This document shows positions 36,086 through 47,415 of a stretch of 64,000 nucleotides of DNA, one piece after another. Numbering within the stretch: position 1 is the stretch's first letter; each line of letters starts with the position of its first letter. The notes beneath the pieces are model-generated. The model saw nothing but the letters and a program-made list of their open reading frames with translations. It was not told where the DNA came from and made no database searches. Source of the stretch: Stomorhina lunata (lineage: Eukaryota > Arthropoda > Insecta > Diptera > Rhiniidae); contig OW121740.1 in NCBI GenBank assembly GCA_933228675.1, positions 32,338,632 to 32,402,631 on the forward strand. Reading direction: 5' to 3'. The translations under genes were made by a program, and so were the position numbers.

Positions 36086-37330
36086 TTAAATATTTAAATA
36101 TTGTAAGTCATATTCTTTAAAATAATGAAAACAGTGCTATGGAAATTCTTAGTTTAGCTTTATTCATTTCATTATTTAAAACACATTTAAAGCCCACCTT
36201 TTATTCTTAAACAAAATTGGGGAATATTGTAAAATTGACTTTTCTCACTTGCCCATCTTTTACACAAGAACAAAAACAGGAAAAGCAATAACCTAACCAC
36301 CCTCTTAACACGTATTAAATCTTTGCAATAAATCACTTGATAAAACTACCGACACGTCGAAACACTAGCAAACCCTTAGTAAAACTAAGACTTTCCTTAA
36401 ATTCATAGTTTAGTTGTTTGTTTCTAAACATTAAGGCAGGAATACATTTAAAACCTATCAAATCGAATTTAATTCGAAAATTTGTTAGTTATCTTTAAGA
36501 TAATGATAAAATTGTGTAAAAAGTGCACGTTGGGGTAGTCATAGAGGAAATATAAGAAATTTTAAATTAACTTAAAAAAAATATTTTTGTTAAATTTTAG
36601 AAATAACAATTTAATATCATAAGAATTATACAAAGAATTTAAAACCATTTATATCCTTAACATCCGTGTTGCCACGAGCTTAAAAAAATATTTTTTTTTT
36701 CTTTTATTATTTTACCAAAAATCTCTAGAAAAATTCGTTTAGTTGGAGGTGTATAAATTAGAAAATTCATCTAATTCCCACATCAAAGCTTGTTTACCAT
36801 AACCCTTCTAGTGCTTTAGTATGAGAATATTAGAGTTACACGTGTTAGAACATGACGGCTTAGATTCTCTTTGAAATTTCTATACAAAAAATTTATTACA
36901 AGTTCAAACGCTTGAAATGCCACTAAAAACGATAAATGTTTATTTTGTGATTTATGACCATGATACGCATAAAACATACAAAGTTTATTGTTGATTTAAT
37001 CAATGGAATTTATATTTTAACATTGTACTATTTTATGTGGGCCAAAAAGGGTGAATGTTTTAGTATGAAATTCAGATTGACTTTGAAATGAACTTTTATT
37101 ATTGAAAAAAAATTATTTTACCCGTATATATTATAAATTTCACATCAATACCCAATGTATTCTTACTTGCGCCTGTAATGAAGGAAGACCATCTAATAAG
37201 AAGGAAATTGGTAAGGCTAAAAGAAGAAGACCATAAAACATCTCCTCTACACTTGCTTTCTTCTGCTGTAGAAAAGGTCACTTATCTCGGCTCAAGTTTC
37301 TATGGAGATCTAGATCTTCCTGATATTTTG
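36086..37330. other. Spacer, no gene seen
   Basis: AT-rich. Short overlapping frames on both strands at 37099-37384 lack motifs. I see no repeat copy here. Confidence 0.45.
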
Positions 37331-38046
<716 letters not shown>

Positions 38047-38048
38047 TA

Positions 38049-38906
38049 AAGGGTTATCAACTTCGTGGTTTCAAAAGTATAGAACTGGAATTCGACATCT
38101 GTCAAACTAAGTTGTTAAACCAAATTTTTTTCTTTTCAGTTGAAAGTCTGACATTGACGAAAATGGATTGCTAATTATCACACAACGCATCAAAATTATC
38201 AAAAAATACTACAAAAATGATGATTCTGCAACAGCCACATGTCGCGCTTTAAGAGGAGATTATTGTTTACATAATCGTCCAACTACGCAAGAAATTGGCA
38301 AAATTGTGAAGAAATTTAAAGATACTGGAGCGGTTACAAATATTGTAAGGTCTGTGCATCATCGTTTCGCTCGTTCCGCTAAACATATCGCTGATGTAAG
38401 TAAAAGTGTTGCCGAAGGTCCGAATGTGTCGTTTCCTCGTCGTTGTTAGGTATTAGGACTGCCTTATGGGACATTATGGCGTATTTTGCATTTAGATCTG
38501 CACCTAAATCCATATAAAGTGCAGCTTACACAACAACTGAATCCAGCTCACACATTCACAATGTCGTAGATACGTGGACTTGGTGCTTGAACAACAGGCG
38601 GTGGACGGCGATTTTTCAAGCAAAATTTTCTTCAGCGATGAAGCACATTTCTCACTCGGTGGGTATGTTAATAAACAAAATTCTCGTATTTGGGGTTCTG
38701 AGAATTCTCAAGTAATTAAGGAAAGGCCATTATACTGACTTGTTTTTACCTGCTATTAAATAATACGACTTAAAGAAAATAAGGTTTCAACCAGACGATG
38801 CCACAACACTTGAGCGAATATAGCTTTATTGCAAGATACATTTCCTGGCCGCGCAATTTCTCGTCGTGGCACTATCAACTGGCCACTAAGATCATGCGAT
38901 TTGACA

Positions 38907-38958
<52 letters not shown>

Positions 38959-38999
38959 TATTTACGTTTACTTTTGAAATCGCAAAATGGATAACCCAA
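38049..38999 (+). mobile_element. mariner-type element, family 2 copy 2, broken
   Basis: The termini GGGTTATCAACTTCGTGGTTTC AAAAGTA and (reverse complement) GGGTTATCCATTTTGCGATTTC AAAAGTA define the element. TA precedes the left end. The right end is followed by TG, so that duplication has mutated. Transposase remains are ALRGDYCLHNRPTTQEIGKIVKKF and ARSAKHIADVSKSVAEGPNVS. The first Asp block is FFSDEAHFSLGGYVNKQNSRIW (38630-38690), then a deletion, then a decayed second block (RFQPDDATT) and FPGRAISRRGTINWPLRSCDLT. The C-terminal third, including the last catalytic Asp, is replaced by an AT dinucleotide run. Same family as 28.7-29.6 kb, but it keeps a different part of the gene. Confidence 0.9.
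38909..38954. repeat. (TA)n microsatellite inside a mariner
   Basis: About 22 uninterrupted TA dinucleotides lie exactly where the transposase should read past CDLT. They replace the end of the gene up to the 3' inverted repeat. Confidence 0.97.
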
Positions 39000-39001
39000 T
39001 G

Positions 39002-39604
39002 TTTACGGAAATAGCCTAAAATGTGCTATTTTTTCGAGATTTATTTGATTTCCTAATATGGAAGCTAGGGTCAATTGTGGACCGATTGTTACCAAATTCT
39101 GGTCATATTTACAAAATATTTATCTGTGCAAAGTTTAAGTAATGAAATGCATTTATCTTTAGAGTTATTAACGTTTTTGTGCTTTTATATGTATACATTT
39201 AAACGTCTTTTGAGAATGTGTCTTGTATGGGAGGTATGGTCAAATATGGGCCGATTTGTACAAAATTAGGAACACTGATTAAGCAGTAAAGTACCAAAAG
39301 CTCTATTCTGGGAAGGCTTCCCTATGGGAGGTACCCGAAATAGTAATCCGATTTCACCCAATAGGTCCTTGGACCAAAATATGAGCCTGTGCCAAATTTC
39401 ATCAAATTATCTTTAAAGTTACGACCTGTAGAATGATAACAAGCTTACATGGATAACCAGCCGGACGACATCGTTAAAACAACTCAGGGAAAATTTTTAA
39501 TTCGATTGGTATATTAAGTGGGTCTCAAACCAATATTTCTATGTGTTACAAACATCAGCACAAACCCATTATACCCTTTCCACCTATGGTGGTGAAGGGT
39601 ATAA
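39002..39604 (-). mobile_element. DINE-1-like element, subfamily A2, 5' part and body
   Basis: Body landmarks of subfamily A2 (GCTAGGGTCAATTGTGGACC, GTGTCTTGTATGGGAGGTATGG, GGGAAGGCTTCCCTATGGGAGG, ATGAGCCTGTGCCAAATTTC) lead rightward to the 5' end: GGACGACATCGTT, GGTCTCAAACCAATATTTCTATG, CATCAGCACAAACCCATTAT, and the inverted motif ACCCTTTCCACCTATGGTGG TGAAGGGTAT. The 3' hairpin end on the left is missing. Confidence 0.85.
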
Positions 39605-39871
39605 CTATACCTGTTATTAGACCGAATTTGTTCAAAGTAAATACTAGGGAAACTTAGATTTTAGACATAGATGTTGAACTATAAAGCTACTGCAGACGAG
39701 TTTAGTCTAAAGATTTTACCAATAATACCAACGTACAAATTTTTTCGTATTTATTCCATATTTTGAATTAGCTACGCCCTTGTAGATAAGTGAGATTTCT
39801 TAATTTAACACCATTTGATGGTGGGTATATATAAGATTTGGCATAGCCGAATAGAAAACTCTTACTTGTTT
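39605..39871 (+). mobile_element. DINE-like family C, copy 2, 3' end
   Basis: It is inverted relative to the copy at 29.6 kb and aligns with 29640-29850 (GTAAATACTAGGGAAAC, TTTTACCAATAATACCAACG, TTTGAATTAGCTACGCCCTTG). It finishes CATTTGATGGTGGGTATATA, then the hairpin ATTTGGCATAGCCGAAT, then AACTCTTACTTGTTT. It shows that family C ends with the same CTTACTTGTTT tip as the main DINE-1 family but has a different hairpin sequence. Confidence 0.82.
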
Positions 39872-40465
39872 ATATTTTGTGACCTCAAGGATATAGGGTA
39901 TCTAATGGTCTTGCTTGATCGAAACAACTTTCTTATTTGTTTTTAATATAAGTCTACAATAATTTCTAATATTTTGCAATTTAACATTTGACTTTAAATA
40001 CAAATTATATTATAATTAATAGTTTATTTATCTATAATTTGATAACATATTTATTTTGGTATTTTAAATTTAATTTATTGTAAATGTAATCAACAAAAGC
40101 AAACAAAAAGTAAAATTAGATTAAAGCGTTTTTAATTTGTTTTCTAAAATAAAAAAATAATTTTTGTTTAAATCGATTAAACTATAAACTTGCTCTTAAA
40201 ATACATTTGCACAAACTTTAAAAATTAAACTCAAATAAATTTCTATTATTTTTAAATATTTGTTTAACAATTATTTAAAAAAAAAACTAAAGCGAATTCA
40301 AAATTTTTGTGGCAAGAGATGAGAAAACCATTAAAATAATTAAAGCAAAACATTGAGGTTTTGATTCGTTTATTATATCGTTCGTTGGTTTGTTGATATG
40401 CAAAACCATTAAAAAATACACAAAAATTTAAATAATAATTGCACACGATAAAAACTGAAAACAAA
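39872..40465. other. Very AT-rich spacer, no gene seen
   Basis: No coding, RNA or repeat signal. The 66-codon minus-strand frame at 40264-40464 has no recognisable motif. Confidence 0.45.
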
Positions 40466-40935
40466 AAACCGGTAAGAAAGTGTTATAGTTGGTCAAGTCC
40501 TTTCATATGATACCCTACAACATTGAGTTCAAAAACCTTGTTTATTTAATGCATAAAGACAAATACATATTTGGAAAATTTTACTATTAAAGAAAAATTT
40601 TCTTAAGTCATAAGTATATTTAAGCCATTGGCTCTTATATAAAATCTAGGGTCAAATGTGAACCAATTTGCAGGAAATTTAGCAATTTGACTACAGCTTG
40701 TATAAGAATTATGTGTGCAACTAATAAATATAAATGGTCTTTATTTTTGTCGCATTATGTGTTTTTTAACAGAAGGGTTTGTTCCGGATCTATGGTCAAA
40801 TATTGACCGATATCAACGAAATTTAACACAGTGATTTCCTTTTATCCTTTTTTGAAGTTCGTAAAAAAATACTTAAGTCGAAAACTCAATTCTGGGAAGT
40901 GAGACCCACGCGAGGTATCCGAAATAATGGAATAA
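40466..40935 (-). mobile_element. DINE-1-like element, 3' part, abutting minisatellite S5
   Basis: The 3' tip CCGGTAAGAAAGTGTTATAG TTGGTCAAG is on the left. The body (GGTCAAATGTGAACCAATTTG, GGTTTGTTCCGGATCTATGG, CAATTCTGGGAAGTGAGACC, AGGTATCCGAAATAATGGA) stops at about 40935, where minisatellite starts. This breakpoint differs from those at 15530 and 27009, so the arrays are not a fixed internal part of DINE-1. Confidence 0.82.
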
Positions 40936-41840
40936 ATGTTCTATAAAGAAAATTTTGTTCTCAAAAATTTTTTTATTTAAAATTTTTGTATCAAAAATTT
41001 TTCTATCGCAATGTTTTTATGAAAAATTTTTTATCAAAAAATTTTGTAGAGAATATTTTTTTATTAACAATTTTTCTATAGAACATTTTTTTATAAACAT
41101 TTTTTCTATACAAAATTTTATTTTATCAAAGATTTTTCTACACAAAATATTTTTATCAAAGATTTTTCTATAGAAATTTTTTCATTAAAAATGTTTCTAT
41201 GAAAAAAATTGTTTTACTAAAAATTTTTCTATAGAAAATTTTTTTCAATACAAAATTTTTTTATCTATAATTTTTATATAGAAAATGTTTTTATCAAAAA
41301 TTTTTCTATCGAAATGTTTTTATGAAAAATTTTTTTATCAATAATTTTTTATAGAATATTTTTTTATTAAAAATTTTTCTACAGAAAATTTTTTTATAAA
41401 CATTTTTTCTATACAAAATTTTATTTTATCAAATATTTTTCTACACAAAATATTTTTATCAAAGATTTTTCTATACAAAATTTTTTATCAAAAATGTTTC
41501 TATGAAAAAAAATTGTTTTATTAAAAAATTTTCTACAGAAAATTACTTTTTAAAAAATTTTTCTATAGAACATTTTTTTTTATCAATAGAATATTTTATT
41601 TATCTACAGAAAATTTTTTTATCAAAAATTTTTCTATAGAAAATTTTTATCAAAAATTTTTCTATAGAAAATTTTTATCAAAAATTTTTCTATAGAAAAT
41701 TTTTATCAAAAATTTTTCTATAGAAAATTTTTATCAAAAATTTTTCTATAGAAAATTTTTTCATCAAAAATTTTTCTATAGAAAATTTAATCAAAAATGT
41801 ATAGAAAATATTTTTATCTAAAATGTATAAAACATTTTTT
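40936..41840 (-). repeat. Minisatellite S5a, degenerate
   Basis: TTTTTCTATAGAAAA alternates with TTTTTTATCAAAAA. There is an internal duplication of about 303 bp: the block starting ATGTTTTTATGAAAAA at 41011 recurs at 41314 with the same succession of variants (TATACAAAATTTTATTTTAT, CTACACAAAATATTTTTATC). Frames in this stretch are translated repeat. Confidence 0.92.
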
Positions 41841-41875
41841 TTAGCAAATTTTTTATTTTATGAAAACTGAAAAAT

Positions 41876-42130
41876 GTTTGTTTTTGTTCAGTCGATGATC
41901 TACGCTTTTACTTATGGTTTATGAACATAATTCTGAAAAGTTGTGTTTGTAAATATAGTAATAATGCGACGTTTTCGATCTGTGTAAATAGGGGATAATC
42001 CTCCTGAAGAGATGGCTTAACCAACCATCGAAACGCGTCGAGGAATTTGGTTTCTCCGCAAACATTTTTTGGCTTTTTATCAATAAATTGATCTGTTACA
42101 TTAATGTAACAGGTTTAGGATCAAATACAA
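41876..42130 (+). mobile_element. Fragment of the ribozyme-bearing element inside minisatellite S5
   Basis: A non-satellite insert of about 250 bases contains a complete hammerhead (41991-42057). It is followed by GCAAACATTTTTTGGCTTTT TATCAA, which matches CCAACATTTTTTGGGTTTATCAA downstream of the ribozyme at 35 kb. A perfect 20-bp palindrome starting CTGTTACATT lies at 42093-42112. The sequence upstream of the ribozyme does not match the 35-kb internal region clearly, so this is a different or older subfamily. Confidence 0.7.
41991..42057 (+). ncRNA. Type I hammerhead ribozyme, complete
   Basis: Core CTGAAGA at 42004-42010 (position 7 may be any base). Stem II pairs GATGG (42011-42015) with CCATC (42025-42029) around a 9-base loop. 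Then come GAA (42030-42032), the very short stem III ACGCGT (42033-42038) and C17 at 42039; predicted cleavage is between 42039 and 42040. Stem I pairs TCCTC (41999-42003) with GAGGA (42040-42044). After an internal loop, GGGGA (41991-41995) pairs with TCTCC (42053-42057). Self-complementary ACGCGT would allow dimeric action, as reported for minimal type I hammerheads of Penelope elements and retrozymes. All conserved core bases are present. Activity is not shown by sequence alone. Confidence 0.87.
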
Positions 42131-42179
42131 ATACTCTTCTTTTTGAATAATATTTACATCCCGACTATTTTGTTATTTT

Positions 42180-42860
42180 TTGATATAAAAAATTTCTATA
42201 GAAAATTTTTTATAAAAAATTTTTTTGTACAAAATTTTTTATCAAAAATTTTTTATACAAAATTTTTTATCAAAAATTTTTCTATATAAAATTTTTTATC
42301 AAAAATTGTTTATACAAAATTTTTTATCAAAAATTTTTCTATATAAAATTTTTTTATAAAAATTTGTCTATAGAAATCAATCTTATCAAAAATTTATAGA
42401 AAATTTTTTTATTTTCAACTTAAAGAATATTTTTCTAAGAAAAATTTTTGTGTGGAAAATTTTTTATCAAAAATTTTTCTGTAGAAAATTTTTTATCCAA
42501 AATTTTATTCTGTAGAAAAAATTTATAAAAATTTTTTTTTTTACTAAAAATTTATAGAAAATTTTTTTGTAGAAAATTTTCCTGACTAATTATTTTTTTT
42601 ATCAAAATTTTTTTTTTATGGATTTTAAATGTTTAAACAATTTATTTAAAAAATTTTTCTATAGAAAACTATTTTGATCGAACATTTTTATAGAAAAATA
42701 TTTTTATCGAAAAATTTTCTATAAAAAATAATTTTTACAGAAAAATTTTCAACAAAAAAATATTTTTATCGAAAGTTTTCTAGAGAAAAATATTAAAAAA
42801 AAATTATATATCAGATTGTTTTTATTAAAAATATTTCTATAGGAAAATGTGTTTGACTAA
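42180..42860 (-). repeat. Minisatellite S5b, degenerate
   Basis: Units such as AAAATTTTTTATCAAAAATT with TTTCTATATAAAA or TTTTTATACAAAA alternate irregularly. The right end switches to TATTTTTATCGAAA, nearer to the S1 type. The array is separated from S5a by the ribozyme-bearing insert. Confidence 0.88.
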
Positions 42861-42889
42861 AAAATATTTTTACCAAAAAATCTAAAATT

Positions 42890-43215
42890 GTTTAATATTA
42901 GTATTTATTTCTGTTTCGAAAAAAAAATCTAATTCGGTTACATTTATTTCAAAAGATGTTCATAAAAATAATCGTATCGTGGCATCAATATTCGAGATTA
43001 TATTTCTTTGTTGCTACAAATTGAATTTTTATTTTGTTTCTTGTATATTTTGTTTTTGTATTTTCTCTTACAAAGCGGTACAAACCGCCTTCGCTAACAT
43101 CCAAATTCCAACTGAATGCTTTAAATACTCATTCTCACGAGCTTCATTAATAATAGTGATAATTACGAAAGTTACAAAAAGTCTTCGGCTTCTGGTGGAA
43201 TGTGCTACATACGCC
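42890..43215 (+). repeat. Segment G, copy 2
   Basis: Paralogue of 13960-14215, again directly right of a TATCAAAA-type minisatellite. Landmarks are AAATTGAATTTTTATTTTGTTTC, TCTCTTACAAAGCGGTACAAACC, TTCCAACTGAAT, CGAGCTTCATTAAT and CGGCTTCTGGTGG. An 81-codon frame lies here (42979-43224), but the two copies do not share a conserved frame. Confidence 0.7.
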
Positions 43216-43587
43216 TGTTTTTGAGGCAAAATAAGTACGAATTATAATGTTTTTCAAAATTTCATAATTTCATAAAAAACTATATTTTCTTTACTTTCCA
43301 CAATAGTGAAAGGTAAAGACAATATGGGATATCAAATTGGTTTCCTTATTAACTTTTTATAAATGAACGTGTACAAAATTTGGTAAAATTCTTCTTCCAC
43401 AAAATGGGTCAAAAGATCAATTGAAATAATAGCTTATATGTAGTTTCGTGATTAAAATTTTCATTAATAATTGTTTAAGTTTAGGTATAGTGTTTTAAGT
43501 AGTTATTACTCTGAATACGACCTTAAAGAGAAATATTGTTGAAGAAGCATACACTATGTTTATTGTTTCATAACAAAATAAAAATTA
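43216..43587. other. Spacer, no gene seen
   Basis: AT-rich sequence without recognisable content. Confidence 0.45.
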
Positions 43588-44036
43588 ACAAGTAAGAAAA
43601 GCAATAGTCGGTCTAGCCCGACTATATAATACCCTTCACTACTAAGGTCAAATATGGACCAACAATTAAACAAGTTTTCCTTAAGTCTTAGAGTCATACA
43701 TACATATACTATGTGCGATTTTTTCAAAATTTCGAGATTTATATCATTTTTGGCTAAGGGCCTGATATGGAAGCTAGGGTCAATTGTGGACCGATTGTTA
43801 CCAAATTTTTGGTTTATATTTACAAAATATTTATCTGTGCAAACTTTAAGTAATCAAATGCATTTATCTTTAGTGTTATTAACGATTTTGTGCTTTTATG
43901 TGTGTATAAACGTCTTCTGAGAATGTGTCTTATATGGGAGGTATGGTTAAATATGGGCCGATTTCTACAAAACTAGGAACACTGATTAAAATTATGATAA
44001 GCAATATTTGTGCTGAATAATACTAAAATACAACTA
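43588..44036 (-). mobile_element. DINE-1-like element, subfamily A2, cut by the foldback element
   Basis: The 3' tip AACAAGTAAGAAAAGCAATA GTCGGTCTAGCCCGACTATA is on the left, followed by the A2 body (CAACAATTAAACAAGTTTTCC, CATACATACATATACTATGTGC, GCTAGGGTCAATTGTGGACC, GTGTCTTATATGGGAGG). It stops at 44036 inside the phrase GCTGAATAATACTAAAA, exactly where the large inverted repeat starts. The A2 sequence is not resumed on the far side, so the junction involved loss of DNA. Confidence 0.85.
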
Positions 44037-47000
44037 AATTAAAGCAATAGTAAATTAATTAAATATCTTCTGCTAGTAGCCTCATTATTAAAATGACCAC
44101 AACATAATTATTTTCTGAAATATTACTGTTTTGCCGGATGTCTAATATCACTCAAATTTTAAGCTCGATTATCTCGAAATGTCAAAAAAATTGTGCACGA
44201 TATGTAAGCCATCATTATGAGATTTGCAAACATAATAACAAACTTAGTATACCCAAATTTAAGTGCTGGTTATTATAAAAACTATAAAATGAATGAAAAC
44301 TATAAAATAAATTATAATAATGAAACTTTCAAATATTGTTTAGCATCACAGCAACTTACCGCAATTAAAAATAAAAAATAGTAAAAATATTAATATCGAA
44401 GGGTGGCAAAAACTAAATTAAAATAAAAGTCCTCTTTTTATTATTGCTAAAAAATAACTATTATAATATTGTATTATTTAAAACATTTTTTAAAAAATCA
44501 CCAAAAATATATTAATTGTTTAAGATCCACTTCAGGAAATGTTAGCAAATTGAATTAAATTTAAAACATTGATGTTATGTAAATGTGTTAGCATGGATGT
44601 TTCTAAAGCAGATATTCTTAAAATTAGCTCTAAACCACTAGCATTGTATGTACTTTATATCTTATGCTAGTTTTTAATTGATTCAACCTGTGTTGCAGGC
44701 TAAGAATGAGAGGAGTTACATGACATAAAAACGCCCGAAAAATACAATCTGTGTTCCATGCAAGTAGCACAAAACTGAAGGATTTTCTCTGACCTTCATA
44801 AATCCTTGAGAAGAATTTCTTGCCTAAGGTTTCTATAGAAAAATTTTCAATAAAAAAATGTTTCTATAGAAAAATTTTCACTAAATAAAAAATTTTTCTA
44901 CAGAAAAATTTTCAATAAAGAAATTTTTCTATAGAAAAATTTTTAATAAAAAAATTTTTCTATAAAAAAATTTTCAATACAAAATTTTTCTATAGAAAAA
45001 TTTTCAATAAAAATTTTTTTTTAATAAAAAATTTCTATATAGAAAAATTTTCAATAAAAAAATTTTTCTGTAGAAATATTTCAATAAAATAATTTTTCTG
45101 TAGAAAAATTTTCAATAAAAAAAAACATTCTGTACAAAAATTTTCAATAAAAAAATTTTTCTATAGAAAAATTTTCAATAAAAAAATTTTTCTACAGCAA
45201 AATTTTCAATAAAACAATTTTTCTATAGCAAAAATCAATAGACAAATTTTCAATAAAAAATTTTTCTGTTAATAAAATAAAAATCATAATTTTTTTTTTC
45301 TGGGTTCAACTAAGAAAATTTTTCTAAAGAACCATTTTCAATAAGAAAATTTTTCTATAGAAAAATTTTCAATTTTCAAATTTTCAATTTTCAAATTTTT
45401 CTTATCGAAAATTTTTCTATAGAAAAATTTTCTTATTGAAAATTTTTCTATAGAAGCCTAAAGGTAACGCCTTATAAAATTAAAAATGAAAAATTTTCTT
45501 ATTGAAAATTTTTCTATAGAAAAATTTTCTTATTGAAAATTTTTCTATAGAAAAATGTTCTTATTAAAAATTTTTCTATAGAAAAATGTTATTATTGAAA
45601 ATTTTTCTATAGAAAAATTTTCTTATTGAAAATTTTTCTATAGCAAAATTTTCTTATTGAAAATTTTTCTATAGAAAAATTTTCTTATTGAAAATTTTTC
45701 TATAGAAAAATTTTCTTATTGAAAATTTTTCTATAGAAAAATTTTTTTATTGAAAATTTTTCTATAGAAAAATTTTCTTATTGAAAATTTTTCCATAGAA
45801 AAATTTTCTTATTGAAAATTTTTCCATAGAAAAATTTTCTTATTGAAAATTTTTCTATAGAAAAATTTTCTTATTGAAAATTTTTCTATAGAAAAATTTT
45901 CTTATTGAAAATTTTTCCATAGAAAAATTTTCTTATTGAAAATTTTTCCATAGAAAAATTTTCTTATTGAAAATTTTTCCATAGAAAAATTTTCTTATTG
46001 AAAATTTTTCTATAGAAAAATTTTCTTATTGAAAATGTTTCTTTAGAAAAATTTTCTTAGTTGAACCCAGAAAAAAAAATTATGATTTTTATTTTATTAA
46101 CAGAAAAATTTTTTTATTGAAAATTTGTGTATTGATTTTTGCTATAGAAAAATTGTTTTATTGAAAATTTTGCTGTAGAAAAATTGTTTTATTGAAAATT
46201 TTTCTATAGAAAAATTTTTCTATTGAAAATTTTTGTACAGAAAGTTTTTTTATTGAAAATTTTTCTACAGAAAAATTATTTTATTGAAATATTTCTACAG
46301 AAAAATTTTTTTATTGAAAATTTTTCGATAGAGAAATTTTTTATTAAAAAAAAAAAAATTTATAGAAAATTTTTCTATAGAAAAATTTTTTTATTGAAAA
46401 TTTTTTTATAGAAAAATTTTTTTATTGAAAATTTTTCTATAGAAAAATTTCTTTATTGAAAATTTTTCTGTAGAAAAATTTTTTTATTGAAAATTTTTTT
46501 TATTGAAAATTTTTCTATAAAAAAAAATTTTTATTGAAAATTTTTCTATAGAAACATTTTTTTATTGAAAATTTTTCTATAGAAACCTTTTTTTGATTGA
46601 AAATTTTTCCAATTAGACCAGACAGATTTTCGTAGTCTAGAATAGGCAAGAAATTCTTCTCAAGGATTTATGAAGGTCAGAGAAAATCCTTCAGTTTTGT
46701 GCTACTAGCATGGAACACAGATTGTATATTTCGGGCGTTTTTATGTCATGTAACTCCTCTCATTCTTAGCCTGCAACATAGGTTGAATCAATTAAAAACT
46801 AGCATAAGATATAAAGTACATACAATGCTAGTAGTTTAGAGCTAATTTTAAGAATATCTGCTTTAGAAACATCCATGCTAACACATTTACATAACATCAA
46901 TGTTTTAAATTTAATTCAATTTGCTAACATTTCCTGAAGTGGATCTTAAACAATTAATATATTTTTGGTGATTTTTTAAAAAATGTTTTAAATAATACAA

Positions 47001-47415
47001 TATTATAATAGTTATTTTTTAGCAATAATAAAAAGAGGACTTTTATTTTAATTTAGTTTTTGCCACCCTTCGATATTAATATTTTTACTATTTTTTATTT
47101 TTAATTGCGGTAAGTTGCTGTGATGCTAAACAATATTTGAAAGTTTCATTATTATAATTTATTTTACAGTTTTCATTCATTTTATAGTTTTTATAATAAC
47201 CACCATTCAAATTTGGGTATACTAAGTTTGTTATTATGTTTGCAAATCTCATAATGATGGCTTAAGACCATATAAGGTACATATCGTGCACAATTTTTTT
47301 GACATTTCGAGATAATCGAGCTTAAAATTTGAGTGATATTAGACATTATTGTGGTCATTTTAATAATGAGGCTATGAGCAGAAGATATTTCATTAATTTA
47401 CTATTGCTTTAATTG
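44037..47415. mobile_element. 3.4-kb foldback-like element: giant inverted repeat with minisatellite core
   Basis: 44037 onward reads as the reverse complement of the sequence ending at 47415. Each outer arm is about 800 bp of single-copy-like DNA with only a few differences. Examples: the left arm has about 30 extra bases near 44104-44140, and the right arm has about 50 extra bases (AATTAGACCAGACAGATTTTC) near 46610. Inner arms are minisatellite in opposite orientations. A non-satellite marker, GTTAATAAAATAAAAATCAT with CTGGGTTCAAC, lies at 45267-45313 and inverted at 46050-46105. Unpaired centre is about 45.37-46.03 kb. No transposase is visible. The overall shape (long inverted arms, tandem ~31-bp repeats) is like Drosophila FB foldback elements, without evident sequence homology. 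Confidence 0.85.
44830..46612. repeat. Minisatellite S6, inverted within the foldback element
   Basis: In the left arm the units read TTTTTCTATAGAAAAATTTT then CAATAAAAAAA. From about 45400 on they read in the opposite sense, TTTTTCTATAGAAAAATTTT then CTTATTGAAAA, period 31. The central 45480-46040 part is the most regular. A foreign ~35-base insert (GCCTAAAGGTAACGCCTTATAAAATT) interrupts at about 45455-45490. A 62-codon frame at 46223-46411 is translated repeat. Confidence 0.95.

Noticed and set aside
37130..37260. Possible third ribozyme-element copy (GACCATCTAATAAGAAGG resembling GACCATCTCATCAGGAGG)
   Set aside because: Neither the GAAACGCGTC half nor a stem I partner is present. The likeness is a short stretch only.
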